38,213 bases of DNA from assembly GCA_003170315.1 (NCBI GenBank), contig PNAH01000006.1:1-38213 (forward strand), read 5' to 3'. This document shows positions 1 through 7,403 of this stretch, piece after piece; within the stretch, counting starts at the first letter, position 1; each line of letters begins with the position of its first letter. The position numbers and the translations under genes are program-made. Origin of the DNA: Acidimicrobiaceae bacterium (GTDB taxonomy: Bacteria > Actinomycetota > Acidimicrobiia > Acidimicrobiales > RAAP-2). The notes beneath the pieces were generated by a model. The model did not search any database. It worked only from the letters and a program-made list of their open reading frames with translations, and was not told the DNA's origin.

Positions 1-177
1 CGGGGCATTGGGTTCGGCGACGTTCCGTTGCTCTGCGCCAGTGAAATCGACGTGCCCGGCTCGATGCCGATGTGCATCCGGATTCTGATCCACGTCTACA
101 CGACCAGGCCCCGAAGCGAACTTCGACACGTGTACCTTCGAAACGCCCAGGGCCTGCGTGATGACCTCCCCGAATAG
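1..177 (+). CDS. aroH: Chorismate mutase, AroH type (C-terminal part, truncated by window start)
   Basis: Frame 1 is open from the first base to TAG at 175-177 and gives the last 58 residues of a monofunctional AroH-fold chorismate mutase, which converts chorismate to prephenate. The tail resembles the Bacillus subtilis AroH C-terminus as I recall it: a VPLLCASEIDVPGSMPMC stretch, then IRILIHV, then LRHVYLRNAQGLRDDL. The Cys-Ile-Arg and the Arg-His-Val-Tyr-Leu segments are family hallmarks. It overlaps the start of tyrA by 17 bp, so the product of AroH (prephenate) is the substrate of the next gene. The start lies outside the window. Confidence 0.85.
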   Translation, partial: RGIGFGDVPLLCASEIDVPGSMPMCIRILIHVYTTRPRSELRHVYLRNAQGLRDDLPE

Positions 178-1234
178 TCGCCACGCGCACGTCATCGGTC
201 TCGGACTGATCGGCGCGTCTATTGCACTCGCCCTGAACGAACACGGTTGGACCGTGACCGGAAGTGACAGTGACCCGGCGATTACGGAATCGGCGATCGA
301 GGGCGCGGTCATCGCCGGCACCGAACTCTCGCCCGAGGTCGACCTGGTGGTCGTCGCCACTCCGGCCGGCGTCGTCGCGCGCCTCGCGAACGAAATTCTG
401 GCGAAACTGTCACGCGCCGACGTGATCGTGACCGACGTCGCCGGGGTGAAGGGATCGATCGTGGCCCAGGTGCCCGACGAGCGGTTTCTCGGCGGGCACC
501 CTATGGCCGGATCGGAGTTGCGAGGACTCTCGGGCGCGCGCGCCGAGCTCTTTCAAGGTTCCACCTGGGTGCTCACGCCGACCGATGGAACGTCGCCCAC
601 CACCTACAGCACCCTCCACGGCGTACTACGCGAGATCGGCGCGAACGTCGTGGCCATCAGCGCCGACGACCACGACCGTTTGGTCGCCATCGCGAGCCAC
701 GTACCGCACCTGCTGGCCGGTTCCTTGATGAACGAGGCCAGCCAGGTCGCTGAGCAGGACGCCGTGTTGTTGCAACTGGCCGCGGGAGGTTTTCGCGACA
801 TGACGAGGATTGCGGCCGGCGACCCGGGAATCTGGCCTGACATCCTGTTCGAGAACCGCGACGCCGTGGTCCAGAGCCTCGAGAATCTCGAAGGACGACT
901 CAAGACGCTTCGCGAGGCACTGCTCGATGACGGACGCGACGTCATCCTCGAGAGTCTGCTCAGTGCCGCGAGCGCCCGACGGCAGTTGCCCGGTCGGGCG
1001 CTCAGTACCGAGGACCTGTCGTATCTGCGGGTGAAAGTGAGCGACGAACCGGGAGTGCTGGCGCGTGTGACGAGATCGGCGTCGGACCTGCTCGTCAACA
1101 TCTACGACATCGAAATCGCGCACGGCATCGAGGGCACGGGCGGCACGCTGTTGCTCGCGGTCGACGCCCAGCAGTCCCAGATGTTCCGCGACGCGCTCTC
1201 GGCGCTGGGATTCCAAGTGGCGCACGAGCAGTGA
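161..1234 (+). CDS. tyrA: Prephenate dehydrogenase with C-terminal ACT domain
   Basis: A 357-aa TyrA-family enzyme oxidising prephenate (or arogenate; the sequence does not settle which) to the tyrosine precursor with NAD(P). The Rossmann motif GLGLIGASI is at about residues 13-21, followed by the DVAGVKG and GGHPMAGSE active-site segments near residues 90-120. An ACT domain (LRVKVSDEPGVLARV onward) fills the last 75 residues or so and suggests feedback control by an aromatic amino acid. ATG at 161 is preferred. An in-frame GTG immediately upstream at 158 is the alternative. The gene overlaps aroH upstream, and its TGA overlaps the aroA GTG as GTGA, so it is the second gene of an aroH-tyrA-aroA-cmk-plsC operon. 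Confidence 0.95.
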   Translation: MTSPNSRHAHVIGLGLIGASIALALNEHGWTVTGSDSDPAITESAIEGAVIAGTELSPEVDLVVVATPAGVVARLANEILAKLSRADVIVTDVAGVKGSIVAQVPDERFLGGHPMAGSELRGLSGARAELFQGSTWVLTPTDGTSPTTYSTLHGVLREIGANVVAISADDHDRLVAIASHVPHLLAGSLMNEASQVAEQDAVLLQLAAGGFRDMTRIAAGDPGIWPDILFENRDAVVQSLENLEGRLKTLREALLDDGRDVILESLLSAASARRQLPGRALSTEDLSYLRVKVSDEPGVLARVTRSASDLLVNIYDIEIAHGIEGTGGTLLLAVDAQQSQMFRDALSALGFQVAHEQ

Positions 1235-2508
1235 ACGCCACGGTTGAACACTTCGAGTCGCTGCGCGGCGAGGTTCGAGTCCCGGGCGACAAGAGCACCT
1301 CGCACCGCGCCCTGATGGTGAGCGCTCTGGCCGACGGCGAGAGCACTATTCGCGGTCTGTCGCCCGGTAGGGACGTGGCGGCGACGAGTCAGATCATGGA
1401 ACAGCTCGGGGCTATTCGCAACGACAGCGACGACGTCGTCACGATCGTCGGTCCCGCTGACGGACTGCACGCCAGTAACGCGGCCCTCGATTGTGGAAAC
1501 TCCGGCACCACGATGCGTCTGCTCTCGGGCGTCGTCAGCGCAGTGACGGGCGAGCATCAGCTGATTGGCGACGCGTCGTTGTCCCAGCGTCCGATGGACC
1601 GCGTGGCCGAACCGTTGTCGCTCATGGGTTCACGTTTCGTCGGTCAGGGGGCGCGGATCTGCGCGCCGCTGCACATCGTCGGCACGGATACCCTTCGCGG
1701 CATCGACTACGACGTGCCGATGGTGAGCGCGCAGGTCAAGTCCGCGATCCTCTTCGCCGGACTCGGCGCCACCTCACCCACGACCGTCGTCGAGCACGTG
1801 CGAACCCGGCCCACGACCGAGGAGATGCTCACCCGCGCCGGCATCTCGGTCGCGAGTATCGAGGGTGACGCGGGACGACGCGTCACGATCCAACCCGGGC
1901 GTCCGCTCGCGCGCAATTGGCTGGTGCCGGGCGATCCGTCCCAGGCCGCGTTCTTCGCGGTGTTGGGCTGCATTCACCCCGACGCCGATATTGAAGTGCT
2001 CGACATCGACAACGCGCGCGAGCGCGTCGGCTATCTCGCAGTCCTCCAACGGATGGGGGCCACCCTGACGCTACGGAGCAGTGACACGAGGACGTCGCTC
2101 ACGGTGCGCAGTTCTGCCTTGACGGCCACCGAAGTGCACGCGCACGAGATCCCCTCGGTCGACGAAGTGCCCGTGTTGGTTGTCGCGGCCGCCGCGGCCG
2201 AGGGCGTCAGTAGCTTTCGCGACGTCGGTGAACTGCGAGTCAAGGAGTCCGATCGCTTTGAGGGCTCGTTGGCGTTGGCGACCAAGCTGGGCTGTCGCGC
2301 GTGGTCCGAAGGGGACGACCTGTTCGTGGAGGGTCTGGGGAGCGCCGCGCGGTTCTCGATCTTCGAACTGGACGCGGCGTTGGATCACCGCATGGTGATG
2401 GCGAGTGCGGTCGCCGGCTGCGCGGGCGCGGGCTGTTCGATCGGTACGGCCGACACCGTCGCGTCGAGCTATCCGCGCTTCTTCGATGACCTGGAGCGAC
2501 TGGCGTGA
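1231..2508 (+). CDS. aroA: 3-phosphoshikimate 1-carboxyvinyltransferase (EPSP synthase)
   Basis: A 425-aa cytoplasmic enzyme joining PEP and shikimate-3-phosphate, the sixth step of the shikimate pathway. Conserved segments are all present: PGDKSTSHRALM near the N-terminus, LDCGNSGTTMRLLSG (about residues 87-101), SQRPMDRVAEPL, the DEVPVLVVAAA region with the catalytic Asp, RVKESDRF and DHRMVMA near the C-terminus. Length is normal for the family. The GTG start overlaps the tyrA stop (GTGA, 1231-1234) and the TGA overlaps the cmk GTG (2505-2508), so translational coupling on both sides is likely. Confidence 0.97.
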   Translation: MNATVEHFESLRGEVRVPGDKSTSHRALMVSALADGESTIRGLSPGRDVAATSQIMEQLGAIRNDSDDVVTIVGPADGLHASNAALDCGNSGTTMRLLSGVVSAVTGEHQLIGDASLSQRPMDRVAEPLSLMGSRFVGQGARICAPLHIVGTDTLRGIDYDVPMVSAQVKSAILFAGLGATSPTTVVEHVRTRPTTEEMLTRAGISVASIEGDAGRRVTIQPGRPLARNWLVPGDPSQAAFFAVLGCIHPDADIEVLDIDNARERVGYLAVLQRMGATLTLRSSDTRTSLTVRSSALTATEVHAHEIPSVDEVPVLVVAAAAAEGVSSFRDVGELRVKESDRFEGSLALATKLGCRAWSEGDDLFVEGLGSAARFSIFELDAALDHRMVMASAVAGCAGAGCSIGTADTVASSYPRFFDDLERLA

Positions 2509-3134
2509 GCGACCTGGTCATCGCTATTGACGGACCGGCCGGTTCGGGCAAGTCCACGGTGGCGCGCGCGGTGGCCGAGCTACTCGGATGGTCCTTCCTC
2601 GACACCGGAGCGATGTATCGCGCCGTCACGCGCGAGGCCCTGTTCCGAGGTATCGACGTCCACGACGCGGCGGCGGTCGCGGCGTTAGCCGACGAAGTCA
2701 CGCTGACCACCTTGCCCCGCGTCACGGTCAACGGACGCGACGTCGAAGACGAGATCCGCACCGAGGAGATCAACGTCGCGGTGTCCGTGGTCGCCGCCAA
2801 TCCCGAGGTTCGCGCGTCGATGGTCGCGCGACAGCGCGAGTTAGCCACCGCCCAACCGCTCGGCACGGTGGTGGAGGGACGCGACATCACAACGGTGGTC
2901 TTTCCCCACGCATCGGTGAAGATCTTTCTGACCGCGTCGCTCGAAGAACGTGCGCGACGTCGAGGCGACGAAAGCGAGGACTCCGTCGCTCGCCGCGACC
3001 AAGCCGACTCCACCCGGATCGCCTCGCCGCTGCGCCAAGCCCACGACGCCCTCGTGCTAGACACGACGGGTCGAGACGTCGACGACGTCGCCCAGGAGAT
3101 TGTTCAATGGCTGAAGCACAACCTCTCGAACTGA
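2505..3134 (+). CDS. cmk: (d)CMP kinase with a shortened LID region
   Basis: A 209-aa nucleoside monophosphate kinase that phosphorylates CMP and dCMP. It starts with the P-loop AIDGPAGSGKST, followed by FLDTGAMYRAVT (CMP-binding) and VVEGRDITTVVFP. The LID segment after SLEERARRR is short: the RRDQADSTR motif follows after about 11 residues, whereas in most Cmk proteins I know some 20 more residues are inserted there. This accounts for a total length below the usual 220-230. GTG start overlapping aroA by 4 bp. The 3' end overlaps plsC by 28 bp. aroA-cmk-plsC order is common in several bacterial phyla. Confidence 0.95.
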   Translation: MSDLVIAIDGPAGSGKSTVARAVAELLGWSFLDTGAMYRAVTREALFRGIDVHDAAAVAALADEVTLTTLPRVTVNGRDVEDEIRTEEINVAVSVVAANPEVRASMVARQRELATAQPLGTVVEGRDITTVVFPHASVKIFLTASLEERARRRGDESEDSVARRDQADSTRIASPLRQAHDALVLDTTGRDVDDVAQEIVQWLKHNLSN

Positions 3135-3766
3135 GCGAACGGCGCACGTTCACCTATCGGGTGTGCGCCGCGCTGGTGTCGGGACTCTCGAGAATCCTCT
3201 TTCGACCCACCGTGATCGGCGCCGAGAACATCCCGCTCGAGGGACCGGTCCTCATCGCACCGATTCACCGCTCCAACGTGGATTTCGCGCTGACCCTCTT
3301 CATTTCGAAACGCAAGGCGTTCTTCATGGCCAAGGACTCGCTCTTTCGCGTGCCGCTGCTCGGACCATTGATCACCCATCTCGGCGCCTTTCCGATTCGC
3401 CGGGGCTCGGCGGACCGCGAATCGATGGCGCACTCCGAAGCGGTCCTGCGACAGGGTCACGCGTTAGTGCTCTTTCCCGAGGGGACCCGCAAAGAGGGTC
3501 GGGCGGTAGCGCCGTTGCACGATGGCGCCATGTTCTTGGCCGCCCGCACCGGCGCCAAAGTCGTACCGGTCGGGATCGGTGGGAGTGACCGGGCGATGCC
3601 CAAGGGGGCCAAACTGCCTCGACCCGCCAAGATCACCATCGTCGTCGGTGCGCCCATCGATCCACCGTCGTCCGAAGGTCGGGTGTCTCGCAGGGCGCTC
3701 ACGGCCAAGAGCGAAGAACTACGGGTGGCGTTGGAGAAGGTGTACCTCGAGAGCCTGCGCGACTGA
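3107..3766 (+). CDS. plsC: 1-acyl-sn-glycerol-3-phosphate acyltransferase (PlsC family)
   Basis: A 219-aa membrane-associated acyltransferase that would make phosphatidic acid from lysophosphatidic acid. The catalytic HX4D motif appears as HRSNVD (about residues 57-62). Then come GAFPIRRGSAD (acyl-acceptor binding), FPEGTRKEGR (motif III) and VVPVGIGG (motif IV). ATG at 3107 is chosen because AGGAG lies about 9 nt upstream (3093-3097) inside the end of cmk and because the family homology starts soon after. Last gene of the aroH-to-plsC run. The exact acyl acceptor cannot be read from sequence. Confidence 0.9.
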   Translation: MAEAQPLELSERRTFTYRVCAALVSGLSRILFRPTVIGAENIPLEGPVLIAPIHRSNVDFALTLFISKRKAFFMAKDSLFRVPLLGPLITHLGAFPIRRGSADRESMAHSEAVLRQGHALVLFPEGTRKEGRAVAPLHDGAMFLAARTGAKVVPVGIGGSDRAMPKGAKLPRPAKITIVVGAPIDPPSSEGRVSRRALTAKSEELRVALEKVYLESLRD

Positions 3767-3834
3767 CGCTCGCCGGAGTCGCTTCGAGATCATTGGTCGC
3801 TACGCAATCGCGACACGTCGCAATCGGCGCGACC

Positions 3835-3846
3835 TAAGATTCGACC
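3835..3846 (+). promoter_or_regulatory. Leaderless promoter -10 for the 44-aa ORF
   Basis: TAAGAT at 3835-3840 matches the actinobacterial TANNNT -10 pattern and is followed by exactly 6 nt and then ATG at 3847, so transcription would begin at or next to the start codon. No convincing -35 and no Shine-Dalgarno are present. Confidence 0.5.
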
Positions 3847-3981
3847 ATGAAGAATCCGCAAGGAAGAGAAGCCAAAAAGCCGAAGAAGGCGAAAGTGAAA
3901 ACGCCGCCGCGGGTTTTCGACGACGCCAATCGAAAGAGTTTCCCGGTCCCCAAGACGGAGACCGACTCAACGCCGACTTAG
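3847..3981 (+). CDS. Small basic protein, 44 aa, function unknown
   Basis: An ORF too short for most gene callers. The first 20 residues are Lys-rich (K at positions 2, 11, 12, 14, 15, 17 and 19), followed by PPRVFDDANRKSFPVPKTE and a Thr/Pro-rich end. No transmembrane segment or zinc site is visible, and it looks disordered and nucleic-acid-binding-like. Two contextual facts support it: a -10 hexamer 6 nt before the ATG (leaderless start), and a stop codon that overlaps the stop of the convergent glycosyltransferase by 4 nt (TTAG, 3978-3981), the same geometry as three other convergent pairs in this window. I do not recognise the family. Confidence 0.5.
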   Translation: MKNPQGREAKKPKKAKVKTPPRVFDDANRKSFPVPKTETDSTPT

Positions 3982-4778
3982 CGCTCGCGCCACCAGGTCC
4001 CGAAGACTACGCGGGCGTAACGAAACCCGTAGGACCACGTCGCGCCCTTTTTCGTCTCACCCGAGACCCGCGGGTACCACTCGGTCGGCACTTCGCTGAC
4101 GCGCCAGCCGCGCTTCAAACAGGTGATGAGCAACTCCGATGTCTGGTACTGCTGTTGCCGAAGGCGATCAACCACGTCGGCCAGCATCGTCACTCGCAGC
4201 GCCCGGTATCCGGTGGAGGTATCGGTGATGTGAGATCCGGTCATCCGGTTCATGATGAACGAGAAGAATCGCACGCCGAGTTTGCGAACCTTATCGGAGG
4301 TCTTGTCCACGCCGAGTACCCGACTGCCGAGGACGAAGTCCGAGGTGTCGGCCAGCAGGGGAACGAGGATTTGGGGGATCTCGGAAGGGTCGTTCTGGCC
4401 GTCGGCGTCGAGCGTGACGACGTACTTCACCTCGTGGTTCACGCAGTAGCGATAGGCGACCTGCAAGGCGACGCCGTGGCCCAGGTTGACCGGAAACTCG
4501 ATGACGACCACCCCCGGAAAGGATCGGGCGATCTCGGCCGTGCGGTCGTCCCCGCCGTCGACCACCACCAACGTCGTATAGGGCTCGCCATTGACGCTCG
4601 CGGGCATCTTCTCCAGGACGTGGGCGATGTTGCCCTCTTCTTCGTAGGCGCAGATGGTGGCCACGATGGCCTCGGGATTGAAGCCGGGCCGTTCGGTCTC
4701 CAACCGGGCCAGGGCCTGGGAAATGGCGTATGCGCGAAGACGCGTCGAGCGGCGTTGCTCTAGATCATCGTTGACCAT
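3978..4778 (-). CDS. Family 2 glycosyltransferase (polyprenol-phosphate sugar transferase-like)
   Basis: A 266-aa GT-A glycosyltransferase without transmembrane segments. Near the N-terminus ATICAYEEEGNIAHVL matches the start of GT2 enzymes of the dolichyl-phosphate mannosyltransferase/DPG-synthase type. VVVDGGDDRTAEIA, NLGHGVALQVAY and the metal-binding VTLDADGQNDPSEIP (DXD-like) follow, then GSR and STGYRALR. Substrate is probably a nucleotide sugar and a lipid or polyprenol phosphate, by family analogy only. ATG at 4778 is chosen because AAGGAG precedes it closely; a TTG 15 nt upstream (4793) is in frame but has no such support. The 3' end overlaps the stop of the convergent 44-aa ORF. A leaderless upstream small ORF lies in its 5' region. 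Confidence 0.85.
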   Translation of the reverse strand: MVNDDLEQRRSTRLRAYAISQALARLETERPGFNPEAIVATICAYEEEGNIAHVLEKMPASVNGEPYTTLVVVDGGDDRTAEIARSFPGVVVIEFPVNLGHGVALQVAYRYCVNHEVKYVVTLDADGQNDPSEIPQILVPLLADTSDFVLGSRVLGVDKTSDKVRKLGVRFFSFIMNRMTGSHITDTSTGYRALRVTMLADVVDRLRQQQYQTSELLITCLKRGWRVSEVPTEWYPRVSGETKKGATWSYGFRYARVVFGTWWRER

Positions 4779-4817
4779 CGTTCTCCTTACCAAGTGCTGC
4801 TTCGGCGAGTGCGCGCA

Positions 4818-4904
4818 TTAGGGCCGGCTCGAAACGACCGTCGATCGCTCCTCGGTCGTTAACTCCGATGGCGCGACACGACCGTGGCGCGAGAAAAAAC
4901 TCAC
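4818..4904 (-). CDS. Putative leaderless upstream small ORF (28 aa) before the glycosyltransferase
   Basis: GTG at 4904 is preceded by TAGTAT (4911-4916) with a 6-nt gap, the leaderless pattern seen at many starts here. The ORF begins VSFFSRHGRVAPSELTTEER and ends at TAA (4818-4820). That TAA overlaps an ATG (4817-4819) as TAATG, opening an alternative 17-codon ORF that runs into the glycosyltransferase start. By eye, most third codon positions are G or C. There is no recognisable family. It may be a leader peptide, or the GTG may be fortuitous within a normal 5' leader of about 125 nt. Confidence 0.3.
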   Translation of the reverse strand: MSFFSRHGRVAPSELTTEERSTVVSSRP

Positions 4905-4942
4905 TGATAGATACTAATCTGCGTGCGCTGGGCGCTCCGACT

Positions 4943-5980
4943 CTAACGAACCGCCGCGGAGAGCACTTCGGCCGCGGTAAAGCGGCGATCGGCTTCGCCG
5001 TCGAAACTCGAGGTCGCGGGCGTCTGGAGCGTGAGGTCCAACAGGGCCGACAGGGACTTGAGCATCTCGCGCAGTTCGGGTGGGGGTGGGAAGTACTCGT
5101 CTTCCACGGTCACCGACGTGACCGTCACGCCGTTGGTGGGATTGAGAGCGTCGAGTACCTCGTTGACCAGCGACTCGGGGGCGGAGGCGCCGGCGGTGAC
5201 CGCCACGGTGCCGTGGAGATCGTCGGGCAACTCGAAGGCTCCGTTAACCCGCAGTACGCGCGCGCATCCCACCGCTTCGGCGACCTTGGTGAGCGCCACC
5301 GTGTTCGACGAATTCGCTGAACCGATCACCACCACGGCGTCGGCCTCGGCCGCGATCGTGCGAAGCGCGGCCTGACGGTTGGTGGTCGCGAAGCAGAGAT
5401 CACTGCGGTTGGGCATCCAGATCTCCGGGAACTTCACCTCGGCGTACTCGCGAAGGTCCTGCCACTCATCGAGGCTGAGCGTGGTCTGGCTGAGCAAGGC
5501 GAACGGACCGGCCAAGTTGCCCAAGGCGTCGATGTCGTCGGTCGACTCAATCAAATGCACCGACTCCGGCGCGACGGCCATCGTCCCCACGGCCTCCTCG
5601 TGGCCTTGATGACCGACGTAGAGCACGGTATAGCCCTTTCGTGCGCGGACTTTGAGCTCGTGATGGACCTTGGTGACCAGCGGGCACACCGCGTCGATGA
5701 CCGTGCCGCCCGACAGTCGCGCCGCCTCGATCACTTCCGGGGGCGAACCGTGGGCACTCAACATGACCGGCGCTCCGGGCGGCACGGTCGTGACGTCGTC
5801 GATGAACACGACGCCCAAGGACTTGAAGTAGTCCACGACGAACTGATTGTGCACGATCTCGTGATAGCAAAAGACCGGCGGAGCGAAGACGCGCGTCATC
5901 CAATCGAGCGCCTTGATGGCCTTTTCCACTCCGGCACAGAATCCCCGTGGCGCCGCGAGTACCACCTTGTCCACGTTCAC
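4943..5980 (-). CDS. ispH: 4-hydroxy-3-methylbut-2-enyl diphosphate reductase
   Basis: A 345-aa [4Fe-4S] enzyme, the last step of the MEP isoprenoid pathway, making IPP and DMAPP. All three cluster cysteines are visible: Cys15 in APRGFCAGVEKA, Cys99 in IDAVCPLVTKVH and Cys196 in SDLCFATTNRQ. The substrate-binding His40 (CYHEIVHN) and His77 (SAHGSPP) and the proton-donor Glu region HEEAVGTM (residues 127-134) are also present. An open frame continues upstream, but homology begins at VNVDKVVLAAPRG, so GTG at 5980 is the start. It sits 7 nt after TAGGCT, implying a leaderless mRNA. Divergent from the DUF512 gene. cmk-plsC-ispH clustering is known from other bacteria, here without rpsA. Confidence 0.95.
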   Translation of the reverse strand: MNVDKVVLAAPRGFCAGVEKAIKALDWMTRVFAPPVFCYHEIVHNQFVVDYFKSLGVVFIDDVTTVPPGAPVMLSAHGSPPEVIEAARLSGGTVIDAVCPLVTKVHHELKVRARKGYTVLYVGHQGHEEAVGTMAVAPESVHLIESTDDIDALGNLAGPFALLSQTTLSLDEWQDLREYAEVKFPEIWMPNRSDLCFATTNRQAALRTIAAEADAVVVIGSANSSNTVALTKVAEAVGCARVLRVNGAFELPDDLHGTVAVTAGASAPESLVNEVLDALNPTNGVTVTSVTVEDEYFPPPPELREMLKSLSALLDLTLQTPATSSFDGEADRRFTAAEVLSAAVR

Positions 5981-5985
5981 GTAAT

Positions 5986-6025
5986 CCAGCCTAGTAATCG
6001 AAAAGTGCAAATCCTCGTAGGCTGG
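5986..6025. promoter_or_regulatory. Mirror-image divergent leaderless promoters for ispH and the DUF512 gene
   Basis: CCAGCCTA (5986-5993) and TAGGCTGG (6018-6025) form a perfect 8-bp inverted repeat with a 24-nt gap. Each arm carries the -10-like hexamer TAGGCT facing its own gene: 7 nt before the ispH GTG (5980) and 6 nt before the DUF512 GTG (6030). With only 24 bp between the two -10 hexamers, the -35 zones of the two promoters must overlap. The repeat could alternatively be an operator. Confidence 0.55.
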
Positions 6026-6029
6026 ACGA

Positions 6030-7403
6030 GTGTCGGGCGCCCGAATCTCCTCAATTTCCATGGATTCACCCGCCTCGAGCGTCGATCTGGCCGTCGGCGA
6101 TGAACTCGTGAGCGTGAACGGTCGAGAGCCCAGCGACATCATTGAGTACCAGCAACTCATTGACGGAAAGACGGTCACGCTCGTCGTTCACCGCGAGGGT
6201 GAAGACCTCGCGCGCCAGGTCACGATCGTCAAGTCCGAGGGTCAGCCGTTAGGGCTCAGCATCGACTCGGCGGTCTTTGACCGCATCCGCACCTGCGACA
6301 ATCACTGTTCGTTTTGCTTCATCTACCAACTCCCCAAGGGCATGCGACGCTCGCTCTACGTGAAAGACGACGACTTTCGCCTCTCGTTCCTCTACGGCAA
6401 CTACACGACGCTGACCCGTTTCACCGAGTTCGACTTCGAACGCGTGATCGACGAAGGTCTCTCGCCGCTCTACGTGTCGATTCACAGCACCGACCCCGAG
6501 CTGCGGGCCGAGATGTTGCGCAATCCCCGGGGCGCCACGAGCCTTCGCTGGTTGAAGGAACTGCTGCGCGCCGGTGTCGAAGTGCACGCCCAGGTCGTCG
6601 TCTGCCCCGGGGTGAACGACGCGGAGCACCTGGAGCGGACCCTGCACGACGTCATCTCGCTCTACCCGGAGTTGGCCTCGGTCGCGCTCGTGCCGGTCGG
6701 CGTGAGCGCCTTCTCCGACGAAGCCACGATGCGTCCCCACACTGACGCCGAGGCGCGCGACGTCGTCGCTCTCGCCGAACGATTCCAAACGCTCACGCTC
6801 GAGATCCTGGGACGCGTCAGCGTGTTCGCGAGCGACGAGTTCTACCTCGTCGCCGGCCGAACGCCGCCGTCGGCCGCGACGTTCGAGAGCCTGGACCAGG
6901 CCGAGAACGGCATCGGACTGGTCGCCGCGTTCGTGCAGAGTTTCGTCGATGAGACGCCCATGGACAAACTGGGCACCGGCTTCTTTCAATCGGTCGACGG
7001 CGCCCCGGCTCTCGGGTACCGCGCCCCGCGAGGGGGAGAGGGTGAAGTGCGTGAAGGCGACGATGTGCTCGTGGTGACCGGTGAGTACGCCGCACCGATC
7101 CTTCGCCAGATGTTCGACGCGCAGGGCTTCTCCGACGTGAGAATTCTGGCGGTGGAGAATCGATTCTTCGGCGGCAACATCAAGGTCGCCGGTCTGCTCA
7201 CGGGACAAGATCTAATCGACGCGCTGACGAACGTCGCGCCCGAGACCGTCGTACTGGTACCCGACGTCTGTCTCTCCGAAGGACGATTCCTCGACGGACT
7301 CGACCTCGACGATCTCGGTCGTTCGGTCACCATCGTGCCCACCACCGGCAAGGACCTCCGATCGACGTTGACGTCGGTGCGCTCGAGACCGGTGCACGCG
7401 TGA
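6030..7403 (+). CDS. DUF512-family radical SAM protein with N-terminal PDZ-like domain
   Basis: A 457-aa protein. An N-terminal PDZ-like domain (about residues 1-60, with VGDELVSVNG) precedes a radical SAM core: Cys89, Cys93 and Cys96 in CDNHCSFC, followed directly by the family signature FIYQLPKGMRRSLYVKDDD and RLSFLYGNY. The DUF512 domain occupies the C-terminal half (SVALVPVGVSAF onward). The biochemical role of this family is not established to my knowledge. A conserved neighbourhood with der is known in clostridia, and here too the stop overlaps the der GTG (GTGA). GTG start at 6030 lies 6 nt after TAGGCT, indicating leaderless transcription. Confidence 0.9.
   Translation: MSGARISSISMDSPASSVDLAVGDELVSVNGREPSDIIEYQQLIDGKTVTLVVHREGEDLARQVTIVKSEGQPLGLSIDSAVFDRIRTCDNHCSFCFIYQLPKGMRRSLYVKDDDFRLSFLYGNYTTLTRFTEFDFERVIDEGLSPLYVSIHSTDPELRAEMLRNPRGATSLRWLKELLRAGVEVHAQVVVCPGVNDAEHLERTLHDVISLYPELASVALVPVGVSAFSDEATMRPHTDAEARDVVALAERFQTLTLEILGRVSVFASDEFYLVAGRTPPSAATFESLDQAENGIGLVAAFVQSFVDETPMDKLGTGFFQSVDGAPALGYRAPRGGEGEVREGDDVLVVTGEYAAPILRQMFDAQGFSDVRILAVENRFFGGNIKVAGLLTGQDLIDALTNVAPETVVLVPDVCLSEGRFLDGLDLDDLGRSVTIVPTTGKDLRSTLTSVRSRPVHA

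Noticed and set aside
3522..4763. A 413-residue plus-strand frame over the end of plsC and the glycosyltransferase
   Set aside because: It overlaps two clearly recognisable proteins and has no domain of its own.
4943..6178. Longer IspH with 66 extra N-terminal residues
   Set aside because: The extension lies across the divergent DUF512 gene start and the shared promoter and has no similarity to IspH, which begins at the GTG at 5980.
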